Shown here one piece after another: positions 16,105-24,292 of a stretch of 64,000 bases of DNA. The stretch is from Myroides profundi (GTDB lineage Bacteria > Bacteroidota > Bacteroidia > Flavobacteriales > Flavobacteriaceae). Under the pieces are notes generated by a model. That model worked only from the letters and a program-made list of their open reading frames with translations. It had not been told where the DNA came from and did not search any database. Each line of letters begins with the position of its first letter. The stretch's first letter is position 1. The position numbers and the translations under genes are program-made. The stretch covers positions 372,001 to 436,000 of the forward strand of contig NZ_CP010817.1 in assembly GCF_000833025.1 (NCBI RefSeq), read 5' to 3'.

Positions 16105-16899
16105 ATGGGACTATTTGACTTCTTTAAGAAAAAAGATGTAATACAAGAAAGAGAAACTGAAAGTAAGTTACTCTTATCAATGCCAATGTTTAAGAATGGC
16201 GATAGATATAATATTGAACTTATCATTAAGCATCTGAAAGAAGAGTGGAAGATGACTGTAGAAGGAGACGGTTATAGTGATGATACAGCTATATTGACTG
16301 TGGATGGAAGTATGATCGCCATAGCATATATGCCCGCAGCTATACCTAATGAAGATATACAAGCTACTGCCAAGTATACTTATAGTTGGCCTACTGTGAT
16401 GGATGATCTAGAGGGGATGACAGGCCATGTAATCGTGAGTGTAATGGTAAGTGATAAGAGTACATACGAACGATATACTTTACTGTCTAAAATCCTGTAT
16501 AGTATACTAGCGACATCTAATGCAGTAGGAGTCTATCAAGGGGGGCAGACATTATTAATAAATAGAGAGGAATACTTGAGTTATTATGATATGCTAAAAG
16601 AGGGAGATACTCCACTAACACTCTGGGTATATATAGGTATACAAATAAAGGATGACGGTACTAATCTGTACACTTACGGTATGGAAGAATTTGGTTTTAG
16701 AGAACTCGAGATTATTAAGACAAAAATGGATACTGAGGACGCATTTAGTTTTTTATGTAATGTATGTTGTTATGTTCTTGAAAATAATGTTGTGTTTAAT
16801 GATGGAGAAACATTTGGTTATACTGCAGAGCAAAAGATTAAAATTGTCTTATCTGAGGGATTAAATTTAGATGGACAGACATTAAAGCTAGGCTTGTAA
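16105..16899 (+). CDS. DUF4261 domain protein
   Basis: A 264-residue soluble protein beginning MGLFDFFKKKD. The central and C-terminal parts (LLSMPMFKNGDRYN, ATSNAVGVYQGGQTLLINREEY, YGMEEFGFRELEI and FLCNVCCYVLENNVVFNDGETFGYT) match the DUF4261 pattern as I know it. Such proteins are widespread in bacteria, often near toxin or immunity loci, with no proven function. It probably forms an operon with the next gene, 43 bp downstream. Confidence 0.75.
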   Translation: MGLFDFFKKKDVIQERETESKLLLSMPMFKNGDRYNIELIIKHLKEEWKMTVEGDGYSDDTAILTVDGSMIAIAYMPAAIPNEDIQATAKYTYSWPTVMDDLEGMTGHVIVSVMVSDKSTYERYTLLSKILYSILATSNAVGVYQGGQTLLINREEYLSYYDMLKEGDTPLTLWVYIGIQIKDDGTNLYTYGMEEFGFRELEIIKTKMDTEDAFSFLCNVCCYVLENNVVFNDGETFGYTAEQKIKIVLSEGLNLDGQTLKLGL

Positions 16900-16942
16900 T
16901 AAGGTTCGTTATTTTTAAGTATATTAATAATAAGGAACTATT

Positions 16943-17407
16943 ATGAAGAAGTTAAGTGTTGTTTTAGGAGTTTGCCTTATGACTGTATCAGGCTGGGGGC
17001 AGCGCAGTAATTCTGATTATAAGCCTATATTTAATGTAGGGTATAATCAAGGGACGCATAGCATGATTCAGCTAGGAGTGGAGTATGATATATTGAGTTC
17101 TGATGAGAGATGGCTCTTTGTAGGAGGTGGTGTATTGGCTACTCCTTATCACAAGGAATGGCATTGGTTGCCCTATGTGGATGTTACAAAGAGTAATGGA
17201 CTATTGTTCTACGGGGCAAAAGCCTCTACTAAGCATGTACAGCCACAAGTAGGTATATCATTATTGAATTTGATGGATATAGGATTGGGATATGGTATTC
17301 CTTTTAATGAGGATAAGATACCTGTTATAAAAGGTTTTAATCTGAATATCAAAATACGTCTTAGTGGTAATGATAGTGTATATCCAAAGTTGAAAATAGG
17401 TTTCTAG
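16943..17407 (+). CDS. Secreted protein, possible small outer-membrane protein
   Basis: A 154-residue protein with a Sec signal (LSVVLGVCLMTVSGWGQ). The mature part alternates short amphipathic strands and glycines (MIQLGVEYD, LFVGGGVLATPYH, LLFYGAKAS, QVGISLLNLMDIGLGYGIPF, LNIKIRLSG), the look of a small beta-barrel or a fragment of one. I do not recognise the family. It follows the DUF4261 gene closely. Confidence 0.6.
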   Translation: MKKLSVVLGVCLMTVSGWGQRSNSDYKPIFNVGYNQGTHSMIQLGVEYDILSSDERWLFVGGGVLATPYHKEWHWLPYVDVTKSNGLLFYGAKASTKHVQPQVGISLLNLMDIGLGYGIPFNEDKIPVIKGFNLNIKIRLSGNDSVYPKLKIGF

Positions 17408-17423
17408 GAGATGATATAAATGA

Positions 17424-17458
17424 TAAAGAGCCTCAGTTTATCAGCTGAAGCTCTTTAC
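17424..17458. terminator. Bidirectional terminator
   Basis: TAAAGAGC (17424-17431) pairs with GCTCTTTA (17450-17457) between converging genes. The interior can pair further only imperfectly. Confidence 0.65.
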
Positions 17459-17460
17459 TA

Positions 17461-18042
17461 TTATCCGTGTATATGTTCTTTGTTTCCGTATGACTGGATT
17501 AGTTCTCCTTCGAACTCAAGCCATTCTTTCCAACGCTTGTCTACATCTACTTTCTCTGTGTATTTCTTAGCGAACTTTAAGAATGTAGTATAGTGATTTG
17601 CTTCTGATACCATCAGTTCATGATAGAACTTCGCTAGCTCTTCATCTTTGATGTTTTGAGATAGTGTTCTAAAACGTTCACAACTTCTCGCTTCTATCAT
17701 CGCAGCGAATAATAGTTTATCAATAAAGCACTCATTACGGCTACCGTCTTTCTTAGAGAATTTATATAGCTGACCTACATAGTCATCTTTGCGTTCTCTA
17801 CCTAGTGTGTATCCACGCTCTTTAATGATGTTATGTACCATCTGGAAGTGTTGCATCTCTTCGATAGCAATCTCCGTCATCGCAGTCACTAAGTCTTCGT
17901 GCTCTGAGTTATACGTAATCAGTGTGATGGCGTTCGTAGCTGCCTTTTGTTCACACCAGCAGTGATCTGTTAATATCTCTTCTAAGTTAGACTCAGCGAT
18001 ATCTGCCCATCGAGGGTCTGTTAATAGTTTTAATCCAAGCAT
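17461..18042 (-). CDS. miaE: tRNA-(ms2io6A)-hydroxylase MiaE
   Basis: MiaE hydroxylates the isopentenyl group of modified adenosine 37 in tRNA using a ferritin-like di-iron centre. Ligands are visible as EEMQHFQMVH, EARSCERF and SEANHYTTF. I start it at the ATG at 18042 (MLGLKLLTDPRW), giving 193 residues; the frame runs on to 18090 but that extension is unlike the family. It faces the DUF4261 operon across a shared terminator. Confidence 0.9.
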   Translation of the reverse strand: MLGLKLLTDPRWADIAESNLEEILTDHCWCEQKAATNAITLITYNSEHEDLVTAMTEIAIEEMQHFQMVHNIIKERGYTLGRERKDDYVGQLYKFSKKDGSRNECFIDKLLFAAMIEARSCERFRTLSQNIKDEELAKFYHELMVSEANHYTTFLKFAKKYTEKVDVDKRWKEWLEFEGELIQSYGNKEHIHG

Positions 18043-18140
18043 AATTCCTTTTCGTTTTATGCAAAAATAGCAATTATTAGATAGTAACATACTGTATTAT
18101 TGGATTATCCTATCGCTATAAGAGAGCTACTTTTATCTGT

Positions 18141-18200
18141 ATTATATGTTATTGCATATAAAAGTGTGTTTTAATGGTAGATTATATGTTATTGCATATA
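18141..18200. repeat. Direct repeat, 20 bp, spaced 40 bp start to start
   Basis: ATTATATGTTATTGCATATA occurs identically at 18141-18160 and 18181-18200 in the promoter region between miaE and the glycosyltransferase gene. The spacing is about four helical turns, which would place two bound proteins on the same face of the DNA. Confidence 0.7.
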
Positions 18201-18229
18201 GTTTTGTGTCGTATTGATTTAAGAACAAG

Positions 18230-18237
18230 TATTTTTG
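18230..18237 (+). promoter_or_regulatory. Promoter -7 box for the glycosyltransferase gene
   Basis: TATTTTTG matches the Bacteroidota TAnnTTTG consensus exactly, but it lies only 4 bp from the ATG, so the transcript would be nearly leaderless. Confidence 0.4.
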
Positions 18238-18241
18238 TAGA

Positions 18242-19492
18242 ATGAAACACAATTTATCCGGAAAGAAAATATTAGTTATTGGACCTGTATGGCCAGAGTC
18301 TAAATCCTCTGCAGCGGGGAAGCGCATGCTTCAGCTACTGCAATGTTTTAAAGACTGGGGGATGCAGATCTACTTCGGGAGTACAGCGAAAAAGTCTGAG
18401 GTGAGTGATGATTTGTCTTGTTATGGGGTGACTGAAGTAGAGTTGTGGTTAAATGATGTACGTACAGATGAGGTATTAGCTGATCTGATGCCTGATGTAG
18501 TGATGTATGATCGCTTTATGATAGAGGAGCAGTTCGGATGGCGTGTGACAGAACAATGTCCTGATGCGATGACGATATTAGATACGGAAGACTTACACTT
18601 CCTTCGATTTGCTCGTCAGGAGATGCAGAAAAAAGGAGGTCAGGATATAGAAGAATATTTATACAGTGAACGTACTAAACGTGAGCTAGCTAGTATACTG
18701 AGATGTGATTTGACTTTGATTATATCAGAGTATGAGTATAAGTTATTGGTAGAGAAGTTCCATATATTACCAAATGCGCTGTTGTTTATCCCTTTTATGG
18801 AAGAAGAGGTTACGTCAGAGGATATTAGTAATTGGAAAGGATATGAGGAGAGAGAGGACTTTGTGTTTATAGGGAACTTTATTCACGAGCCGAATTGGCA
18901 GACTGTTCTTAGATTAAAGACTGTAATATGGCCGCTGTTGCGCAAGAAGTTACCACAGACAAGAATGCATATTTATGGAGCTTATCCGTCTCCTAAAGTG
19001 ATGCAACTACACAATGAGCGTGATAAGTTCTTAGTACACGGTAGAGCAGATGATGCCCTAGAGGTCATTAGTGATGCTAGAGTAATGTTAGCTCCTATAC
19101 CATTTGGAGCAGGTATTAAAGGGAAGTTTATTGATGCTATGAGAGTGGGTACACCTTCTGTGTCTTCGTCTGTAGGTGGAGAGGCAATGCGTGGGGAATA
19201 TGAATGGAATGGTTTTATCACAGATGATGTAGAAGAATTCGTAGATAGAGCAGTAGAGCTTTATACAACGGAATCTTTATGGAAAGAGAAGCAAGAATAT
19301 GGGGTGAAGCTTATCAAGGCGAATTATGATAGTAAGTATTATGGAGACTTATTTTATAGTGCTGTCAATACTATGTTTAGCAATCTAAAAGAGACGCGTA
19401 GAGCCAACTTTATAAGTGAAGTACTAAGACATCACAGTGTACAGAGTAGTAAATTCTTTGGGATGTGGATACAAGAGAAAACGAGTAGATAG
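18242..19492 (+). CDS. Glycosyltransferase, GT4-like
   Basis: A 416-residue soluble glycosyltransferase with two Rossmann halves. The N-terminal half starts KILVIGPVWPESKSSAAGKRMLQLLQ, the Gly-rich donor loop common in GT-B enzymes. The C-terminal half has FIGNFIHEPNWQTV, MHIYGAYPS and the sugar-nucleotide binding region VMLAPIPFGAGIKGKFIDAM...GTPSVSS. This is a family 4-like, retaining enzyme. The sugar and acceptor cannot be deduced; it stands alone with no polysaccharide locus around it. Confidence 0.85.
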   Translation: MKHNLSGKKILVIGPVWPESKSSAAGKRMLQLLQCFKDWGMQIYFGSTAKKSEVSDDLSCYGVTEVELWLNDVRTDEVLADLMPDVVMYDRFMIEEQFGWRVTEQCPDAMTILDTEDLHFLRFARQEMQKKGGQDIEEYLYSERTKRELASILRCDLTLIISEYEYKLLVEKFHILPNALLFIPFMEEEVTSEDISNWKGYEEREDFVFIGNFIHEPNWQTVLRLKTVIWPLLRKKLPQTRMHIYGAYPSPKVMQLHNERDKFLVHGRADDALEVISDARVMLAPIPFGAGIKGKFIDAMRVGTPSVSSSVGGEAMRGEYEWNGFITDDVEEFVDRAVELYTTESLWKEKQEYGVKLIKANYDSKYYGDLFYSAVNTMFSNLKETRRANFISEVLRHHSVQSSKFFGMWIQEKTSR

Positions 19493-19499
19493 CGTGCCA

Positions 19500-19516
19500 C
19501 GGATTATAATAATCCG
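19500..19516. repeat. Palindrome after the glycosyltransferase
   Basis: CGGATTATAATAATCCG lies directly after the stop and is followed by CGACAAC, as is the palindrome at 7094-7112. It has no T-run, so it is more REP-like than a terminator. Confidence 0.45.
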
Positions 19517-19536
19517 CGACAACAACTCACTATCTA

Positions 19537-19842
19537 CTACATTCTATTAGGTTCAAAAAGCATCAGAGTAACTTCTTCTTTTCCCACAGGTTTATTTTCT
19601 ACTCCCTTTGGGACAATAATGCATTCGTTAGGGTGAAGAGTAATGACTTTATCTCTAAAGTGAAGTTCTAGGATTCCATCTACTACCATAAATAGTTTGT
19701 CTTCATGGTCATGTGAATGCCATTCAAATTCTCCTTGTAGTTTAATTAAATTGATGGTGTGATCATTGATATTTCCTAAGTTCTTTAATTGCCAAAAGTC
19801 TTTTAAAGAATCTGATTCTTGAGCTAAGTTTATTTTATTCAT
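19537..19842 (-). CDS. Cupin domain protein
   Basis: A 101-residue single-domain cupin. Metal-binding motif 1 is visible as EWHSHDHEDKLFMVVDGILEL and motif 2 as HPNECIIVPKGVENKP. Such small cupins bind a metal or small ligand; the substrate is unknown. It is divergent from the AraC-family gene at 19969, 126 bp apart, suggesting regulation by that protein. Confidence 0.85.
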   Translation of the reverse strand: MNKINLAQESDSLKDFWQLKNLGNINDHTINLIKLQGEFEWHSHDHEDKLFMVVDGILELHFRDKVITLHPNECIIVPKGVENKPVGKEEVTLMLFEPNRM

Positions 19843-19968
19843 TTGAGTCTATTTTAGATGTATTATCTTTGTTATTTAGAATTAGTAAAAACAACTAAGC
19901 AAAGCTAAAGAGGTATACGTCTGGTTTTTGCAGTATGATGTTTGTTTTTTGCAATAATAAGATCGTGT

Positions 19969-20892
19969 ATGAGAGTAGGATTAGGATTTGATGACTATAG
20001 AAGTGGAGAAGGGTATGTACAGCTGCATAGACAATTGTGTACAGAAGACTTGGATCTGCACTTTTATCAGAGTACTCAACAGACTGCGAGTAAGACGTAT
20101 GTGTATAAGAAACAGCCTTATATACAACTCCATTATGAGCTAGATAAAGGGTATACGGAGTACAAGGCACGATATCAACAGAAGTCATCTATCTATACAG
20201 AAGTAGGAAAGTGTACCTTATTTTATCTGCCAGTATTAGATGGTTATCTATATGATCCTATATGTGATAGTGCTATAAGCTGTGAGATCGAAATAGGAGA
20301 AAGTTGGTTAACCCGCAACTTGAAAGAGGAGTCTAAGGAGAGCTATCAATTCTTAAAAAAGATGTCTCTCGGTGAAATTGCTGTATTAGGTGAGGATAGC
20401 TTCATGATCACTCCTGAGATGAAACAACTCATTTATGAGATCAATACGTGTCCTTATACTGGTATGGTAAAAGATTTGTTTATCGAGGGCAAAGTAATGT
20501 TGCTATTGGCATTACAGTTAAATCAGGTACAATCTGATGTAGACCAAAATCACGCTCAGCGCATACATACTCAAGATGTAAGTAGATTATATGACCTAAA
20601 GACGCTCTTAGAACAAGAGAGTCATTTAAAACATACTATAGAAGAATTAGCGATACTTATAGGAATGAATCGTACGAAACTACAAGCAGGGTTTAAGCAG
20701 TGCTTTGGGATGACTATTCACGAGTATGTATTAGAGATGAGAATGAATGAAGCATATCGTTTATTAACGTCCTTCTCTAAGGGAACCTATAGTATAGAGG
20801 AGGTAGCTAGATCAGTTGGCTATAAGAACTATGCACACTTCTCTACGATGTTTAAAAAGAAGTTCGGTGTATCACCTAGTACTTTTATATAA
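19969..20892 (+). CDS. AraC family transcriptional regulator
   Basis: The last 100 residues carry the two helix-turn-helix motifs of the AraC family: HTIEELAILIGMNRTKLQAGFKQCFG, and YSIEEVARSVGYKNYAHFSTMFKKKFGVSP. The first 200 residues are a ligand or oligomerisation domain without a recognised name. I prefer the ATG at 19969 (MRVGLGFDDY), giving 307 residues; the frame starts at 19942. It probably controls itself and the divergent cupin gene. Confidence 0.88.
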   Translation: MRVGLGFDDYRSGEGYVQLHRQLCTEDLDLHFYQSTQQTASKTYVYKKQPYIQLHYELDKGYTEYKARYQQKSSIYTEVGKCTLFYLPVLDGYLYDPICDSAISCEIEIGESWLTRNLKEESKESYQFLKKMSLGEIAVLGEDSFMITPEMKQLIYEINTCPYTGMVKDLFIEGKVMLLLALQLNQVQSDVDQNHAQRIHTQDVSRLYDLKTLLEQESHLKHTIEELAILIGMNRTKLQAGFKQCFGMTIHEYVLEMRMNEAYRLLTSFSKGTYSIEEVARSVGYKNYAHFSTMFKKKFGVSPSTFI

Positions 20893-20971
20893 TTCCCTAA
20901 AAATATAACATAAACTAATGGAGTACAGAAGACGCTGTCAGGGTACTCGTTATTGCATTTTTTATGTCCTT

Positions 20972-21047
20972 ATCGCATAGTTATCGGATAGTGATTACAT
21001 AGCGGTCGCATAGTTTAGGATGTTTTTAATGCGATCAGTATGCGATT
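20972..21047. repeat. Interspersed stem-loop repeat D, copy 1
   Basis: Contains TCGCATAGTTATCGGATAGT and ATTACATAGCGGTCGCATAG, then TTTTTAATGCGATCAGTAT. It shares these blocks with 60252-60324. GGTCGCAT and ATGCGATC can pair, so the element folds on itself. Confidence 0.5.
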
Positions 21048-21099
21048 GTGATTCTATTTTATCGTTATCACTAGAATGAAGGGGAAGAAAAAAGGCATA

Positions 21100-21127
21100 A
21101 AAAAAGCGAGTAATCTCTTACTCGCTC
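21100..21127 (-). terminator. Rho-independent terminator for the M20 dipeptidase
   Basis: AGCGAGTAA-TCTC-TTACTCGCT with a run of A on the plus strand (T on the minus strand), 23 bp past the dipeptidase stop. Confidence 0.85.
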
Positions 21128-21149
21128 TAGTATTATAGTTAATGATGGA

Positions 21150-22538
21150 TTATTTCATCATTTCAGTATAGTATTTGTAGAACAATGGAATAGTCTCAAT
21201 ACCTTTTAGGTAGTTGAATACTCCGAAGTGTTCGTTAGGAGAGTGGATTGCATCAGTGTCTAATCCGAATCCCATCATTACCGATTTAGAACCTAATTCT
21301 TCTTCGAATAAAGCTACGATAGGAATACTTCCTCCTGAACGTACTGGAATAGGTGTTACTCCGAATGTATCTGTGTATGCTTTAGAAGCAGCTTGGTATC
21401 CGATAGAGTCGATAGGAGTCACATATCCTTGTCCTCCGTGATGAGGTTTTACTTCTACACGTACTCCTGCAGGAGCGATGCTTTCGAAGTGTTTTTTGAA
21501 TAGTTCCGTGATTTCTTCCCACTCTTGGTTTGGTACAAGACGCATAGAGATTTTAGCAAAAGCTTTACTAGCAATAACTGTTTTAGCACCTTCACCAGTA
21601 TAACCTCCCCAAATACCATTCACGTCTAATGTAGGACGGATAGAGTTACGCTCATTAGTCGTATAACCTGCTTCTCCGTATACATCGTCAATATCAAGTT
21701 TTTGTTTGTAGTCTTCTAAAGAGAATGGACGTTTAGCCATTTCGTCTCTTTCTTCGCGTGATAATTCTTCTACTTTATCATAGAATCCTGGTACTGTGAT
21801 ATGGTTGTTCTCATCGTGAAGAGAAGCAATCATCTTCGTCAATACGTTAATAGGGTTCGCTACAGCTCCTCCGTATAATCCTGAGTGTAAGTCTCTGTTA
21901 GGTCCAGTTACTTCTACTTCTACATAGCTCAATCCTCTTAATCCTGTCGTGATAGAAGGTTGCTCATTAGAGATCATTCCTGTATCAGAGATTAAGATAA
22001 CGTCATTCTTAAGTTTCTCTTGGTTTCTTTTTACGAACCATCCTAAACTTACAGAACCAACTTCTTCTTCTCCTTCGATCATGAACTTCACGTTACATGG
22101 TAATGCATCGTTAGCAATCATGTATTCGAACGCTTTTACGTGCATATACATTTGCCCTTTATCGTCACAAGCTCCACGAGCGAAGATTGCTCCTTCTGGG
22201 TGTAAATCTGTTGTTTTGATTACAGGTTCGAATGGAGGAGAAGTCCATAACTCAATAGGATCAGCAGGTTGCACATCATAGTGTCCATAAACTAATACTG
22301 TAGGAAGAGCTGGATCGATGATTTTCTCACCATAAACGATAGGATAACCAGGTGTTTCGCATAATTCTACTATATCACATCCTGCTTTTTCTAAACTTTC
22401 TTTTACTGCTTCAGCAGTGTTGATTACATCTTGAGAATAAGCGCTATCAGCACTGATAGACGGCTTTTTTAATAGTTCAATTAGCTCATCTAAAAGACGT
22501 TGCTTGTTTTCTTGAACAAATTGTTTTGAATCTTTCAT
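21150..22538 (-). CDS. M20 family dipeptidase (CNDP-like)
   Basis: A 462-residue zinc metallopeptidase from the ATG at 22538 (MKDSKQFVQENK); the longer frame to 22595 would add a hydrophobic stretch and is rejected. Metal-ligand motifs are in order: VYGHYDVQPAD (His), FARGACDDKGQ (Asp), EGEEEVGS (catalytic Glu and Glu ligand), SDTGMI (Asp), and a late PNEHFG (His). Family members split dipeptides such as carnosine or general dipeptides in the cytosol. An exact -7 box lies upstream on the minus strand. Confidence 0.92.
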   Translation of the reverse strand: MKDSKQFVQENKQRLLDELIELLKKPSISADSAYSQDVINTAEAVKESLEKAGCDIVELCETPGYPIVYGEKIIDPALPTVLVYGHYDVQPADPIELWTSPPFEPVIKTTDLHPEGAIFARGACDDKGQMYMHVKAFEYMIANDALPCNVKFMIEGEEEVGSVSLGWFVKRNQEKLKNDVILISDTGMISNEQPSITTGLRGLSYVEVEVTGPNRDLHSGLYGGAVANPINVLTKMIASLHDENNHITVPGFYDKVEELSREERDEMAKRPFSLEDYKQKLDIDDVYGEAGYTTNERNSIRPTLDVNGIWGGYTGEGAKTVIASKAFAKISMRLVPNQEWEEITELFKKHFESIAPAGVRVEVKPHHGGQGYVTPIDSIGYQAASKAYTDTFGVTPIPVRSGGSIPIVALFEEELGSKSVMMGFGLDTDAIHSPNEHFGVFNYLKGIETIPLFYKYYTEMMK

Positions 22539-22570
22539 AATATAAAAGGATACATTGATTTTGTTACTCA

Positions 22571-22578
22571 CAAAGCTA
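22571..22578 (-). promoter_or_regulatory. Promoter -7 box for the dipeptidase gene
   Basis: On the minus strand the sequence reads TAGCTTTG, an exact TAnnTTTG match 32 bp upstream of the ATG. It lies close to the divergent tRNA promoter. Confidence 0.55.
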
Positions 22579-22603
22579 AGAATAAAAAAATACAATTTTT
22601 TTC

Positions 22604-22633
22604 TTGCAGATAAAAAAACCTGTTGTATATTTG
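22604..22633 (+). promoter_or_regulatory. Promoter of tRNA-Leu copy 1
   Basis: TTG at 22604-22606 and TATATTTG at 22626-22633 with 19 bp between them, matching the Bacteroidota -33/-7 promoter. It is followed by the inverted repeat GGAACA-GGA-TGTTCC (about 22646-22660). Confidence 0.75.
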
Positions 22634-22670
22634 CAACGTCTTAAAGGAACAGGATGTTCCACTAGATTTC

Positions 22671-22752
22671 GCGGGTATGGTGAAATTGGTAGACACGCCA
22701 GACTTAGGATCTGGTGCCGCAAGGTGTGAAGGTTCGAGTCCTTTTACCCGCA
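22671..22752 (+). tRNA. tRNA-Leu (anticodon UAG), copy 1
   Basis: Acceptor stem GCGGGTA / TACCCGC with discriminator A at 22752. The anticodon stem is CCAGA/TCTGG with loop CTTAGGA (anticodon TAG), there is a long variable arm, and the T-arm reads GGTTCGAGTCC. Length 82 without encoded CCA. It reads CUN leucine codons. Confidence 0.96.
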
Positions 22753-22757
22753 CAAAG

Positions 22758-22787
22758 AAGCCTCTTCAAACGAAGAGGCTTTTTTTA
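22758..22787 (+). terminator. Terminator after tRNA-Leu copy 1
   Basis: AAGCCTCTTC-AAAC-GAAGAGGCTT followed by a T-run. Confidence 0.85.
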
Positions 22788-22871
22788 TGGAATTATTTTA
22801 GGAATCATTTACTTTTAAAAGTCTCTGTATAAGAGTTTTAAAAATAAATGATTTTTTTTATTATTTAAGAT

Positions 22872-22903
22872 TTGTTTTTAAGCAAAAAAATCTATTATAT
22901 TTG
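22872..22903 (+). promoter_or_regulatory. Promoter of tRNA-Leu copy 2
   Basis: TTG at 22872-22874 and TATATTTG at 22896-22903, followed by the same GGAACA-GGA-TGTTCC inverted repeat as in copy 1. The shared leader (CACGTC or AACGTC, then TTAAAGGAACAGGATGTTCC) shows that promoter and gene were duplicated together. Confidence 0.7.
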
Positions 22904-22938
22904 CCACGTCTTAAAGGAACAGGATGTTCCACTGATTC

Positions 22939-23020
22939 GCGGGTATGGTGAAATTGGTAGACACGCCAGACTTAGGATCTGGTGCCGCAAGGTGTGAAGG
23001 TTCGAGTCCTTTTACCCGCA
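22939..23020 (+). tRNA. tRNA-Leu (anticodon UAG), copy 2
   Basis: The 82-nt sequence is identical to that at 22671-22752. It arose by tandem duplication of a unit of roughly 270 bp whose leader is conserved and whose spacer has diverged. Confidence 0.96.
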
Positions 23021-23025
23021 CAGAA

Positions 23026-23053
23026 AAGCCTCTTCAGTTGAAGGGGCTTTTTT
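23026..23053 (+). terminator. Terminator after tRNA-Leu copy 2
   Basis: AAGCCTCTTC-AGTT-GAAGGGGCTT followed by a T-run; one wobble pair differs from the first copy. Confidence 0.8.
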
Positions 23054-23076
23054 ATTGATGTAAAGTTATGGCTTAA

Positions 23077-23220
23077 TTAACTTTCCCAACAGCTATCTAT
23101 TAAGTTACCTTTAGGAGTAAGATTAGCAATTATCAAATCAATTGATTGTTCTGGGGCGATACAATCATCAAATACAAGATTCTCTCCATCATTTTGATAT
23201 AGATATACTTTTATTAGTGT
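23077..23220 (-). pseudogene. 3' remnant of an unknown gene
   Basis: On the minus strand a 48-codon open stretch reads ...VYLYQNDGENLVFDDCIAPEQ...GNLIDSCWES then stop, with no start codon and a stop directly upstream. The composition is that of real protein, so it looks like the end of a gene whose front has been lost. It lies just after the duplicated tRNA genes, where insertions and deletions are common. Confidence 0.4.
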
Positions 23221-23386
23221 CTACTTTGAGAAAAAATGTTTCTTGATATTATCATTGATTAGAAATTATGTATCTTCTTTTTTTGTAAATTTCATTCTTT
23301 AAATATTGAATTTGGACGAATGGTGTGACTTTTGTGTGAAGTGGAGTCTAAATTATAATGTCTAAGGATTAATCAAGGAAAAAGGA

Positions 23387-24226
23387 ATGGAATTAAAAAA
23401 TTTGCTGGCAACTGTATTAGAGTTTGAATTATATACGAGTAAGTCTATCAGTATTACAATAGGTACCTTATTATTTATCGCATTCACGCTTATGATTACT
23501 AATGTAGGGGTGAGGCTGTTGAAAAAAGCATTTATACGTATGGCTACTCCTGATGTAGCAGCTAGGCTAGGAAGTGTTTTTAATTTTATTAATTACTTTA
23601 TTTACCTGATTATGATTTTCTTTATCCTGAATGTAGTAGGGATAAATATCAGTATGTTTTTGACTACTTCAGCCGCTCTATTTGTTGGTTTGGGATTTGC
23701 ACTACAAGATATTTTTAGAGATTTGATAGCAGGTATCTACATTTTGTTTGACAAGACATTGAACGTTGGTGATGTAGTAGAGATCAGAGGAGAGGTAGCT
23801 CGTGTGAAGGTCATTAACCTTAGATGTACTATCGCTGAGACGCGTAATAGAAAGGATATCGTGATACCGAATAGAAAACTGATAGACGATATTATGAATA
23901 ACTGGACGCATGAGGATCCTGTGATACGTGCTAGAATTAATGTAGGTGCGTTTATAGGGACGGATGTAGAGTTAGTCAAATCTGTGCTGTTATCATGTGT
24001 TGAGGATAATGATGAGGTGTTAAAAATGCCTAAACCTATAGTGTTTATAGATGAGTTCGGAGAATCTTCAATCCGTTTTATCTTGTATTATTTTATAGAT
24101 AACGCTTTTGATAACGATCGTATCGGTAGTGAGATTCGTTTTGAAATAGACAAGAAATTCAAAGCGAATAATATAGAACTACCTGTACCTGTACTCAAGT
24201 TAAAACAAGGTGCTGAGTCTATGTAA
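23387..24226 (+). CDS. MscS-family mechanosensitive channel
   Basis: A 279-residue membrane protein with three hydrophobic segments in the first 110 residues. The MscS pore/beta-domain signature follows: AALFVGLGFALQDIFRDLIAG, then DKTLNVGDVVEIRGE and RKDIVIPNRKLIDDIMNNW. This class of channel opens under membrane tension to release solutes during osmotic downshift. The length is that of small MscS proteins. Its stop lies about 65 bp before the lysozyme gene, which has its own -7 box. Confidence 0.92.
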   Translation: MELKNLLATVLEFELYTSKSISITIGTLLFIAFTLMITNVGVRLLKKAFIRMATPDVAARLGSVFNFINYFIYLIMIFFILNVVGINISMFLTTSAALFVGLGFALQDIFRDLIAGIYILFDKTLNVGDVVEIRGEVARVKVINLRCTIAETRNRKDIVIPNRKLIDDIMNNWTHEDPVIRARINVGAFIGTDVELVKSVLLSCVEDNDEVLKMPKPIVFIDEFGESSIRFILYYFIDNAFDNDRIGSEIRFEIDKKFKANNIELPVPVLKLKQGAESM

Positions 24227-24267
24227 AAGTTATAGCTTCTAGAAGTATTCAATATCAATAAAAGGAT

Positions 24268-24275
24268 TAATTTTG
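24268..24275 (+). promoter_or_regulatory. Promoter -7 box for the GH25 gene
   Basis: TAATTTTG is an exact TAnnTTTG match 17 bp before the ATG. No clear TTG element was seen at the right distance. Confidence 0.45.
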
Positions 24276-24292
24276 CTTTTTTCTAAAGAGAG

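Noticed and set aside
19895..20188. Minus-strand frame across the AraC gene start
   Set aside because: It lies over the regulator gene and its upstream region; composition matches the complement of coding DNA rather than a real protein.
22568..22832. Open frames on both strands crossing the first tRNA-Leu
   Set aside because: They are translations of the tRNA and its terminator.
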